NCBI GenBank assembly: GCA_030065935.1
Contig: JASJCP010000063.1
Coordinates: 1 to 47,400 of the forward strand
Reading direction: 5' to 3'
Length of the DNA stretch: 47,400 bases
From: Xenococcaceae cyanobacterium MO_167.B27
Lineage (GTDB): Bacteria; Cyanobacteriota; Cyanobacteriia; Cyanobacteriales; Xenococcaceae
The position numbers and the translations under genes were made by a program. Below are positions 25,920-33,559 of this stretch, one piece after another (within the stretch, counting starts at the first letter, position 1; each line of letters starts with the position of its first letter). The notes beneath the pieces were generated by a model, which had not been told where the DNA came from, made no database searches, and was given only the letters and a program-made list of their open reading frames with translations.

Positions 25920-26107
25920 GGTTTTCAGCCAAAGATTTAGAGTTTTGAAACCAGAATTGCGATCGCTTTTTCTAGTTTGGGTGACAAAAATTGGCTAAAA
26001 ATTGACCGCTTTTTCCTATTGTTCTCCTAACAGCGATAAATCACCAAGAAATCAATTTCTTGGCTCATAGCTCAAGTCCTCTCAAGAGGACTTCAATTTA
26101 GTTTTAG
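25920..26107. repeat. Duplicated block, unit 1
   Basis: Starts GGTTTTCAGCC, includes GAAACCAGAATTGCGATCGC and GATAAATCACCAAGAAATCA, and ends TTTAGTTTTA. It aligns with 26189-26374 at an offset of about 268 bases, with scattered substitutions and small indels. Confidence 0.8.
26044..26093. repeat. Double-hairpin repeat, copy 2
   Basis: CCAAGAAAT-CA-ATTTCTTGG at 26044-26063, then AAGTCCTCT-CA-AGAGGACTT at 26074-26093. The first stem is the same as copy 1, while the second stem has a different inner half. Confidence 0.85.
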
Positions 26108-26188
26108 TAGGTTGGGTTTAAGGATGAAACCCAACCCACACCAAGAAACAAACAATAGCAGTAGCTCCCAAAATCACCACAGAATCAG

Positions 26189-26374
26189 GTTTTCAGCCGA
26201 GGAATTAGAGTTCTGAAACCAGAATTGCGATCGCTATTTGGAGTTGGGGTCACAAAAATCTGCTGAAAATTGACCGATGTTTCCGATTGTTGTCCTAGAG
26301 CGATAAATCACCAAGAAATCAATTTCTTGGCTAATAGCTCAACTCCTCTCAAGAGGACTTCAATTGAGTTTTAA
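26189..26374. repeat. Duplicated block, unit 2
   Basis: Second copy of the block at 25920-26107. The HIP1 octamer and the double-hairpin repeat (copy 3) are kept in both. Confidence 0.8.
26311..26360. repeat. Double-hairpin repeat, copy 3
   Basis: CCAAGAAAT-CA-ATTTCTTGG at 26311-26330, then AACTCCTCT-CA-AGAGGACTT at 26341-26360 with a single C/C mismatch in the second stem. Confidence 0.85.
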
Positions 26375-26495
26375 TCACAGTTAGAGTCTATTTTAATAGA
26401 CTTATGATATTAGCCTTAAACTTCAGTTTGAGGCGGTATGGGTTACAGGTGCAAGATTATGAGTAGAAACTAGATTGCAAACTTGTCCTACAAGA

Positions 26496-26545
26496 CCAAA
26501 AAATTTATTTCTTGGCTAAAATTCAAAGTCCGTTTCAACGGACTT
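26496..26545. repeat. Double-hairpin repeat, copy 4, downstream of the metalloprotease gene
   Basis: CCAAAAAAT-TT-ATTTCTTGG at 26496-26515 with one mismatch, then AAGTCCGTT-TC-AACGGACTT at 26526-26545. It lies 37 bases past the metalloprotease stop and could act as its terminator. The adjoining TATCAGACAG...CTCTGGAAA stretch repeats that after copy 1. Confidence 0.8.
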
Positions 26546-26581
26546 TAAGTATCAGACAGAGAATTTATTCTCTGGAAAAGC

Positions 26582-28024
26582 TTAAGATATCAACCGTCGG
26601 CGAGTTGCCAACAAGCCCCCAGCACCAAAGATTAGCAAAGGCACTATAGTTGAAGATTCTGGGACTGAGGTGGGTGCAGTAGCTAAATCTGCACAAGGAT
26701 TAAGTGAGAGTTGTCCGTCAGCTTGTCCCTCATCGAAAGCCACTTCAGCAACAGCAAGAACATCAACAGCAGAAGGACATTTCCTTTCTCCAAAGGTGAT
26801 AGTTTCTAAGCCCACTGGTGTAGGAGTGTTAGGTAAATCTGTGTCCAGAGCGATATGAATAAAGGGTTCAAAATCCGTAGGAATTTCGTTACCATCGTTA
26901 GTAACAATGTTTCCATTGCTGAAACTATCATCATCAACCGCTTCAGAGTTAGTTCTAGTTGTTCCTAATGCGTGCTGAAGTTCGTGTAGGGCAACAGAGA
27001 ATAAATCCACAACCAAGATGTTTTCATCATCTTGTTGCAGGGGAAATTGGCTATTGTTTGCAAAAGAGCTACGCCCAATATTTATTCCTGCAAGAGAGCC
27101 TTCTCCATCCCTTTCTGTAAGTGTTGTAGCAGAGCCAAACACCTCACTGTCAAGGGGATTGTCATCCAAAAAGAATTGAATAGTCTCGTCTGTACCATCT
27201 CCATCAATATCGAACACTAAATCTTCTTGACTGTTGAAGACAATAGTTCCAGAACTCGGGAATTGAGCTCCCTGATTTATGATTGTTCCATCTTCAAAGA
27301 TTGCAGGAATGAAAATAGCAGCCAAGCCATCTATTTCGATCTCTTCAGGGGTTATACTGATAAAAGTTTCTTCAAATTCGTTAATCTCTGAGGACGGTGC
27401 ATCAGGGTTAAAAGTCGCTTCTACATCCGGTGTATCAGGAATCTCAAAAAAATCGATAATAAACTGTTGAGATTCACCTTCCCCAAAAGTCAAGGCATTT
27501 GTTATAGATGGATTAGCCGTAGATGTAAGTAGAAATAGGTCGTTAGTTTGTTGAAATTGCTGTATAAGAAGAGACTCATCTCCTTGAAGTGGGTCATCTT
27601 CTTGCAGTTCGCTTGCAAGAGATACTAAGCCAAAATCAGCCCAAGCAACATTGATTTGAATATCCTCAAACTCAGGCAATGCTTGTGTCCAGACATCAGC
27701 AGCAGTGTTGACCAAATCCAGTAAACTTCCATCCCCATTACTGATTACATTGTCAGGAAGATTAGTATTGTCTATGATGCTAAACTCGTCGTCAAAAGTT
27801 AATATTGTTCCATCCCCAAACACATTAGAACCTTCAAGAAGAGCTATACCAGCACCACCTGTAACTGGACCGGTTGGTGGTGGTATTTCTTGTTCTCCTA
27901 GGACAATTCCAGCTTGAGCTTTTGATGTCATACCACTCCAGCCCAGCAGAGTAATCATAGCTGTAAATCCCACACGAACTAAGGGAGTATAAAATAGCCC
28001 AGAGCCTAATTTATTAAATTTCAT
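26582..28024 (-). CDS. Secreted PEP-CTERM zinc metalloprotease (NF038122-like)
   Basis: 480 residues from ATG at 28022-28024, chosen because MKFNKLGSGLFYTPLVRVGF leads directly into a signal peptide with a likely cleavage after SKAQA. An ATG six codons upstream (MEQKCE) would put acidic residues first. The zinc site HELQHALG (H347, E348, H351) is visible in VDLFSVALHELQHALG, the NF038122 family pattern. The rest is acidic and aspartate-rich, suggesting calcium binding. The C terminus VPESSTIVPLLIFGAGGLLA plus TRRRLIS is a PEP-CTERM sorting signal (PES variant): motif, helix, basic tail. It should be exported and processed by an exosortase, which is not in the window. Its substrate is unknown. 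The neighbouring adhesin is a candidate partner only by position. Confidence 0.85.
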   Translation of the reverse strand: MKFNKLGSGLFYTPLVRVGFTAMITLLGWSGMTSKAQAGIVLGEQEIPPPTGPVTGGAGIALLEGSNVFGDGTILTFDDEFSIIDNTNLPDNVISNGDGSLLDLVNTAADVWTQALPEFEDIQINVAWADFGLVSLASELQEDDPLQGDESLLIQQFQQTNDLFLLTSTANPSITNALTFGEGESQQFIIDFFEIPDTPDVEATFNPDAPSSEINEFEETFISITPEEIEIDGLAAIFIPAIFEDGTIINQGAQFPSSGTIVFNSQEDLVFDIDGDGTDETIQFFLDDNPLDSEVFGSATTLTERDGEGSLAGINIGRSSFANNSQFPLQQDDENILVVDLFSVALHELQHALGTTRTNSEAVDDDSFSNGNIVTNDGNEIPTDFEPFIHIALDTDLPNTPTPVGLETITFGERKCPSAVDVLAVAEVAFDEGQADGQLSLNPCADLATAPTSVPESSTIVPLLIFGAGGLLATRRRLIS

Positions 28025-28218
28025 CTCACACTTCTGCTCCATTGTTTATCTTGTTGTTATTACCAATTCCCGCTCATTACTGCTACAGCTATTTCTCCTT
28101 GTCCCGAGCCTCATCTGTAGCAAACTTAAATCAAAATGGTATTACACCAAATCCTGTTTACATATCCCACATATATCTACAGCTTCAATAACTCTCCGCA
28201 GGAAAGGGGGGATTTTCA

Positions 28219-28247
28219 GTAGGGGCAAGGCACTGCCTCGCACTTAC
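28219..28247. repeat. Dispersed palindrome with AGGCACTGCCT core
   Basis: GTAGGGGCAAGGCACTGCCT runs on to CGCACTTAC. The AGGCA/TGCCT core is self-complementary and the outer parts pair imperfectly. This is a type scattered through cyanobacterial intergenic DNA. Confidence 0.5.
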
Positions 28248-28396
28248 TTATTAGGCTAATAGATGTTATCTGATTGGATATGTCCCCCATTCCCGTACCG
28301 CATCAGTATCAAAAGTGGGTTTTCTGAATCGGATTTACTGTTAGGGGCGTTTTCAACACCACCAATACCTTTTTTTATACTATTTAGACTTGGTTA

Positions 28397-28478
28397 ATAA
28401 AAGCGGAAAATTTCAGGTGTTTTAATATTGTGTAGTGAGCCTTGAGTTGATAAAAGGGGAAAATTTCAGGTGTTTTTG
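28397..28478. repeat. Pair of about 30-bp direct repeats upstream of the dynamin cluster
   Basis: TAATAAAAGCGGAAAATTTC plus AGGTGTTTT at 28397-28425, and TGATAAAAGGGGAAAATTTC plus AGGTGTTTTT at 28449-28478. The spacing is 53 bases, about five helical turns, and they lie 186-238 bases before the first dynamin start. Confidence 0.6.
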
Positions 28479-28650
28479 CAAGAGTTCACTGTATTTTCAG
28501 GGTATTTCCCACTGCTAAACCTATCAAATACCAGCACATCGTAATGCAATTGAGAGACTGGAATATTGAAAATTTAATATCTGGAGCCAAAAAATAGCTA
28601 ATCTAGTTCTAATGTTAAGAGATGAACCATTATTGAACTGACAATAACCA

Positions 28651-28654
28651 GGAG
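28651..28654 (+). promoter_or_regulatory. Shine-Dalgarno supporting the TTG start of the first dynamin
   Basis: GGAG (in CCAGGAGATAGC) is 9 bases before the TTG at 28664. No ATG or GTG nearer the conserved region is as well placed. Confidence 0.6.
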
Positions 28655-28663
28655 ATAGCAGTC

Positions 28664-30124
28664 TTGAGAGGAAAAGCGGATTCATTTTTACCTCTTGATT
28701 ACAAAAAAACTTTATTTAAGCTGATAGAGGTGCTGCGAAAGCTAAAAGATTTCGCTATTAAACTACAATTGTCAGAATTAGAAACTGATATTGAGGAAAT
28801 TATCCAAAAACTGGCTCATGATAGTTTTTCTCTGGCTGTTGTAGGAGAATTCAAGCGAGGAAAAAGCACTTTTCTCAATGCTTTACTAGGGGCTGATATT
28901 TTACCATCTGATGTTTTGCCTACCACAGCAGCTATTAACCGAGTTACTTATGGTTTAACATCAAGAGTCAAGCTGATTTTTCGTGATGGTAGAGAGGAAT
29001 TTATTGAAATAGCACAATTAAAAGATTATGTTACCCAATTAACCCCAGAATCAGAACAAATAGCTTCACAGATACAAGAGGCTATAGTTTATTATCCTGT
29101 TTCCTACTGTCGCAATAATAATCTTGATTTGATTGATACACCAGGATTAAGTGATCGAGCAAATTTGACTCGAATTACTCTTTCAGTTCTGCCTCAAGTT
29201 GATGCTGCTATCTTTGTGATGATGGCGCAGTCTCCTCTATCTACAACGGAATCTAATTTTTTAACTGAAAATTTACTAACTCAAGATTTAGGTAAAGTAA
29301 TCTTTGTCATTACAGGAATCGATTTATGTCAATCTCCTGAAGACATAACCAAAGTTATTCAGTATGTAAAAAAACAACTGCAAAAGATAATCATTGAATA
29401 TGCTAAAGTCCACTTTGAGCCAAATTCAAGAGAATATCAGAGTTATATTCGCAAAATCGGCGAATTAAAAGTTTTTGGTGTATCTGCTAATCAAGCTTTG
29501 CAAGGCAAAGTCACAGGAGATGAAGATTTGCTCAAGCAAAGTCGATTTCCTGCTTTTGAAGCTAGTTTGAAACGGTTTTTAGAGCAAGAAAAAGGCATAA
29601 TTTTACTTCAAATTCCCACTTATAAAGCGATCGCATATTCTCAAAGAATTTTACAAGGGATTGACTCAAAAAATTCTGACTTGCTCCAACAACAAGAAGA
29701 ATTAGAACAGATTTATCAAAAAGAACTTGCTAGATTAAAAACTCAAGAAGATAATTACCGTCAACAATTGAGTGATCTGATTTCTCCCGAAATACTCAAA
29801 ATTCAAGAGCAAAAAGTTGAGCAACGAGTCAAGAGGGAAAGAGCCAAAGTCTTAATTGAAATCGAACAGAAAAAACTCCCCCAAATGACAGCAGAAATCC
29901 AAGAGATTTTAGCAGAGGTTTATAGTATATCCGACCAATTGAGGTCTGTTACAGGACAAATTTGTTATAGTTGCAGTCGCATCAACCGAGTAAATGCTAA
30001 ATTTTGTATTTACTGTGGTACTCAGATTAGTTGTCCCAACTGTAATGCCAAACTTACTACTCAAGCTTCATATTGTAGTAAATGTGGACAAAAACTAAAA
30101 TTTAGTCCAAAACCCCAAAAATAA
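28664..30124 (+). CDS. Short dynamin-like GTPase with C-terminal double zinc ribbon
   Basis: 486 residues from a TTG start. The G domain is clear: G1 GEFKRGKST at 61-69, a G2 threonine near 87, G3 DTPG at 158-161 and G4 TGID at 217-220 (canonical T/NKxD, so the Lys is replaced by Gly). A helical part at about 320-420 is rich in Gln, Glu and Lys. Residues 434-474 hold four Cys pairs (CYSC, CIYC, CPNC, CSKC), a double zinc ribbon. There is no hydrophobic paddle or membrane helix, unlike full bacterial dynamins of about 690 residues. The G domain is highly similar to that of the next gene, so they are tandem paralogues. Role unknown; regulator or partner of the larger dynamin is a reasonable guess. 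Confidence 0.88.
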   Translation: MRGKADSFLPLDYKKTLFKLIEVLRKLKDFAIKLQLSELETDIEEIIQKLAHDSFSLAVVGEFKRGKSTFLNALLGADILPSDVLPTTAAINRVTYGLTSRVKLIFRDGREEFIEIAQLKDYVTQLTPESEQIASQIQEAIVYYPVSYCRNNNLDLIDTPGLSDRANLTRITLSVLPQVDAAIFVMMAQSPLSTTESNFLTENLLTQDLGKVIFVITGIDLCQSPEDITKVIQYVKKQLQKIIIEYAKVHFEPNSREYQSYIRKIGELKVFGVSANQALQGKVTGDEDLLKQSRFPAFEASLKRFLEQEKGIILLQIPTYKAIAYSQRILQGIDSKNSDLLQQQEELEQIYQKELARLKTQEDNYRQQLSDLISPEILKIQEQKVEQRVKRERAKVLIEIEQKKLPQMTAEIQEILAEVYSISDQLRSVTGQICYSCSRINRVNAKFCIYCGTQISCPNCNAKLTTQASYCSKCGQKLKFSPKPQK

Positions 30125-30437
30125 TGATATTTTAAGCTCCAAATCCTAAAATTGGATAAAACAAAACAAGAAACTTACTGAATCTGCCTATTGTTAGAGT
30201 TTAGCCAAAGTAAAACTGCCCTTTTGCATAATTCCTATGACTAAAACATAAGTAGTTATGCACAATTAATTTGATACTTGAGATAGGTGGAGCGGTGTTA
30301 GGAAAAAATGGAATGTACAAATATGCTGAGTTACTGAACTGATAACTGATAACTGATAACTGATAACTGATAACTGATAACTGATAACTGATTACTGATT
30401 ACTGATTACTGATAATTGATCTCGGAGTATCACAATA
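30125..30437. other. Interval between the first two dynamin genes
   Basis: 313 bases without a gene. It is mainly a heptamer repeat array at 30337-30419. No terminator or promoter is obvious in the rest. The downstream gene has CTCGGAG at 30421-30427, about 10 bases before its ATG. Confidence 0.6.
30337..30419. repeat. Heptamer tandem repeat (AACTGAT)n
   Basis: About eight AACTGAT units followed by three TACTGAT-type units and a decayed end. It is the longest heptamer array in the window and ends within 20 bases of the second dynamin start codon. Confidence 0.85.
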
Positions 30438-32498
30438 ATGACAGCAGAACAATTAGATATTGAATATCAATCTACTTTTGGTGGTGTACAAAAAGCGATT
30501 ATCTCTTTGGTAGGAGACTTAAAACAACTTAAAAAATTTTCCCAACAGCTTAAGCTAGACCAATCAATCCCTCTAATTGATGATGTAATTGAGAGAGTAC
30601 AAAATAAATCCTTCTCAGTAGCGATCGTTGGTGAGTTTAAACGAGGTAAAAGTACTTTTATTAATGCCCTATTGGGTCAGGATATTTTACCCTCTGATAT
30701 TTTACCTTGTTCTGCGACTCTCAACCGCGTTACTTATGGTGTAACTCCTTCGGTCAAGGTTATTTTTAAAGACCAAACTGAAACAGAAGTTGGGATTGAT
30801 CAATTAGAAGATTACGTTACTAAGTTGACTTTTGAGTCTGAAGATACTGCTGCCAAAGTTAAAGAGGCTATTGTTTATTATCCTGTACATTACTGTCAAA
30901 ACAATGTAGATATTATTGATACTCCTGGGTTAAATGACGAATCTAATATGGATGAAGTTACCTTATCCGTATTACCCCAAGTCGATGCTGCCATCATGGT
31001 TATTTTGGCACAAGCTCCTTTTGCTGAATCAGAAAGAAAATTTTTAGAAGAAAAACTCTTAACCAATGATTTAGGAAGAATTATTTTTGTAGTTAATGGT
31101 ATTGATAATTTTAAGCGGGCAGGAGATGCAGAGCGGGTAATTCAAAATATTCAACAGCGCATTCAAAAAATGGTAATAGACCGCGCTAAAGAACAATATG
31201 GCGAAAATTCTCCAGAATATGAAGTATATCTCAAAAAAATCGGTACTCCCAAAGTATTTGGCATCTCCGCTTATCAGGCATTAGAAGCCAAGGAAAATAA
31301 CAACTCAGAATTACTGACGGAAAGTCGGTTTCCTGAATTTGAAGCATCTTTAGAAAAGTTTTTAACAGAAGAAAGAGGAGCAACCTTTTTACAAGTACCC
31401 GTCAACCGTGTTATTGCTTCTGCTGATGAAATTCTTGCTACCCTGGATATCAAAGAAAATGCTTTGGGGATGAAACAGCAAGAATTTCAAGCTAAATATC
31501 AGGCATCTGTGGCAGAAATCACTGAATTACGCCAAAAAAATGCCCAAGAAATGCGTAATATTGATACAGCAGCGATTGAAGTAAAAAGAAGAGTTCGTCC
31601 TTTAGTAGCAGAATTTTCTGGTAAATTAAAGCGAGCAGCAGAAAGTGCGGTAGATTCTGCCAATATTGAGCCTGGAGAATTGAAAAACGCGAAAGCTGTC
31701 AGCGAAAAACTAGGTAAGGTAGTCGCTGAAGCAGTGCAAAAGACTGTTCAACAGCAATCTGAAAAAATCCAAAAGGAAATTGAAATTGGTTTAGTCAAAG
31801 AAGTAACTCGATTACAAAATTTTGCTAATGATGTGGTGGGAGTACTGCAAAAAATCGAAATGCAGTTTGTTTCTATTGAAGCCTCCAGCAAAGCCCAAGT
31901 TAATGCCACAGGAGAAGGTATTACTGCTGCTTTAGCTGTATTTACAGGATTTGGTGGTATTTGGTCTGGATATAAAGAAGCTGGAATTAAAGGTGCTGCG
32001 GTAGGTGCTGCGGGAAGCTTTGGCACATTTTTTGCTGCTGGTGTAGTAGCAGGAATTATTGGCTTACCAGTTACTTTTCCCATAGTAGTAGCAGTGGGGG
32101 TTTTATCGGTATTTACAGGACGCAAATTAGTTAAAACAGTTTTTGGTGGTGAACAAGTCAGAAATTTCAAAAATAACTATAAACAAGCAGCAGTTCAAGA
32201 AATTGAAAGCAGGTTAAGGGAAGCTAAAATCGAACAAACTACCAACCAACAAATCAGCGAAACTTTTGACAAGCTAAAACAAACCATCCGTCAAGAAGTA
32301 GATGCACTTTTGGATAATACCCAAAATACCCTAGCTGATATTAGTGCCAAACGGGAACGAGATGAAGTGATGACAGAACAAGAGCATCAGGAAATTCAGG
32401 AAATGAGGCAGCAAACTGAACGGATTTTAGGTAGCGCCCAAGGTTTATCTCGTCAGTTAATGCAAAAGGTCAATTTAGCTGATAAATTAATTGCTTAA
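30438..32498 (+). CDS. Bacterial dynamin-like protein (BDLP type)
   Basis: 686 residues, close to the 693 of the crystallised Nostoc punctiforme BDLP. The G domain has G1 GEFKRGKST at 65-73, G3 DTPG at 161-164 and G4 NGID at 220-223. Long helical segments (about 320-480 and 580-686) would form the neck and trunk. A hydrophobic stretch at about 493-562 (GITAALAVFTGFGGIWSGYK, then TFFAAGVVAGIIGLPVTFP and IVVAVGVLSVF) is the membrane-inserting paddle. Family members tubulate and fuse membranes using GTP. GGAG near 30423-30427 fits the ATG at 30438. It follows a zinc-ribbon paralogue and precedes an M48 peptidase by 43 bases. Confidence 0.93.
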   Translation: MTAEQLDIEYQSTFGGVQKAIISLVGDLKQLKKFSQQLKLDQSIPLIDDVIERVQNKSFSVAIVGEFKRGKSTFINALLGQDILPSDILPCSATLNRVTYGVTPSVKVIFKDQTETEVGIDQLEDYVTKLTFESEDTAAKVKEAIVYYPVHYCQNNVDIIDTPGLNDESNMDEVTLSVLPQVDAAIMVILAQAPFAESERKFLEEKLLTNDLGRIIFVVNGIDNFKRAGDAERVIQNIQQRIQKMVIDRAKEQYGENSPEYEVYLKKIGTPKVFGISAYQALEAKENNNSELLTESRFPEFEASLEKFLTEERGATFLQVPVNRVIASADEILATLDIKENALGMKQQEFQAKYQASVAEITELRQKNAQEMRNIDTAAIEVKRRVRPLVAEFSGKLKRAAESAVDSANIEPGELKNAKAVSEKLGKVVAEAVQKTVQQQSEKIQKEIEIGLVKEVTRLQNFANDVVGVLQKIEMQFVSIEASSKAQVNATGEGITAALAVFTGFGGIWSGYKEAGIKGAAVGAAGSFGTFFAAGVVAGIIGLPVTFPIVVAVGVLSVFTGRKLVKTVFGGEQVRNFKNNYKQAAVQEIESRLREAKIEQTTNQQISETFDKLKQTIRQEVDALLDNTQNTLADISAKRERDEVMTEQEHQEIQEMRQQTERILGSAQGLSRQLMQKVNLADKLIA

Positions 32499-32541
32499 TT
32501 CCGATTAATTACTCATTTTTTATCTCTTTCCGTTCTTCATA

Positions 32542-33558
32542 ATGAAAGATCTATCTTCTGACAATCCGACGGCAAAAATTGATTTGTCTTTTGACCGCTA
32601 TCTCCAAACTAGAGCCAGAGAAATTGATTCTCATCTGGTAGGGGGAATTCCTGATTATGCCTTTTCCTTGGATCAGAAATTGCGCCAACAACTAGCAGCA
32701 ATGGGTCCAGTAAGAGCGATCGCAAAATCTCTAGTTTCCATGGCAGTACCGATTTATCGTCAAGTGCAGCAGATGGAAGCTGTAGCCGTCAGTCCCCAAC
32801 AATATCCTGAAATTTATGCTTTAGGAGAAGAATGCGCTCATCGCCTGGGAATTGGCATTCCCCAAATCTTTGTCTATTATTCTCCTTCAATTAATGCTTA
32901 TACCATTGCCACAGATGATGTAGAACCAATTGTCATTCTTTCTAGTGCTATTGTTGAAGCTTTAACCCCAGAAGAATTAAAGTTTGTCATTGGTCACGAA
33001 TGCGGACATATTCATAACCTTCATGGAGTATATAACACCGCAGTGGAATTAATGACCAATACTATGGCAGCAGTTATTTTACAATCTGTTCCTGGTTTGG
33101 GAATTCTCAAAATCTTGCTACAAGGGGGCTTACTACTGTTTTTCTCCCGTTGGAGTCGTTGTGCCGAAATAACCTGCGATCGTGCTGGCTTAATTTGTTC
33201 CCGCGATCTCTATACGGCGCAAATGGCTTTGGCAAAACTAGCCACTGGTGGAGTGAATAAATTAGATCGGATCAATCTGGAAGAATACATCAAACAAATA
33301 TCCCAAGTGCAAGCTACTCCTGTACGTCTCTTGGAGTTGACTCGCTCTCATCCCTTGCTTCATAAAAGGATTGAGGCTCTAAGATTATTTGCTGAATGCG
33401 AGGTTTTAGGTAGTTGGTGTGAGGAGATGACAATTAATAACCCTCGTAATAAACAGGAAACAGATCGACTTTGCGAGGAATTTATCAAGGTTTTGGCAAC
33501 AGGATATCAATCCCGCAAATCCTCTATGTCTCAACCAAGAGAAATTGAGATTCAATAA
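32542..33558 (+). CDS. M48 family metallopeptidase
   Basis: 338 residues. The zinc site HECGH (H152, E153, H156) sits in LKFVIGHECGHIHNLHGVYN, and the third ligand is E209 in CAEITCDRAGL, a standard M48 layout (HEXXH plus ExxxD). A hydrophobic segment at about 172-202 lies between the two, as in HtpX and OMA1-like members. The downstream SHPLLHKRIEALR is the family C-terminal motif. M48 enzymes degrade or clip membrane proteins under stress. It lies 43 bases after one dynamin and one base before another, so co-transcription is very likely. By analogy with OMA1 and OPA1 it may act on a neighbouring dynamin; that is inference. Confidence 0.92.
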   Translation: MKDLSSDNPTAKIDLSFDRYLQTRAREIDSHLVGGIPDYAFSLDQKLRQQLAAMGPVRAIAKSLVSMAVPIYRQVQQMEAVAVSPQQYPEIYALGEECAHRLGIGIPQIFVYYSPSINAYTIATDDVEPIVILSSAIVEALTPEELKFVIGHECGHIHNLHGVYNTAVELMTNTMAAVILQSVPGLGILKILLQGGLLLFFSRWSRCAEITCDRAGLICSRDLYTAQMALAKLATGGVNKLDRINLEEYIKQISQVQATPVRLLELTRSHPLLHKRIEALRLFAECEVLGSWCEEMTINNPRNKQETDRLCEEFIKVLATGYQSRKSSMSQPREIEIQ

Positions 33559-33559
33559 A

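Larger units (their letters stand above)
25803..26581. other. Repeat-filled interval between the adhesin and the metalloprotease genes
   Basis: No gene. It contains four copies of a double-hairpin repeat (25819, 26044, 26311, 26496) and a roughly 190-bp direct duplication (25920-26107 and 26189-26374). It must include the adhesin promoter and the metalloprotease terminator. Confidence 0.75.
28025..28663. other. Non-coding interval between the metalloprotease and the dynamin cluster
   Basis: Divergent promoter region of about 640 bases, no gene. Near 28110-28130 it carries CATCTGTAGCAAACTTAAA, related to the inside of the 9371-9527 element. 28219-28247 is a GTAGGGGCAAGGCACTGCCT-type palindromic repeat. 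A direct repeat (AAAATTTCAGGTGTTTT context) occurs at 28397-28425 and 28450-28478. Confidence 0.6.

Noticed and set aside
30337-30419. CRISPR array
   Set aside because: The repeat is a pure 7-base tandem without spacers, and no cas gene is present.
31748-32170. 140-codon frame antisense to the second dynamin
   Set aside because: It is the mirror of the alanine/glycine-rich paddle region and has no independent support.
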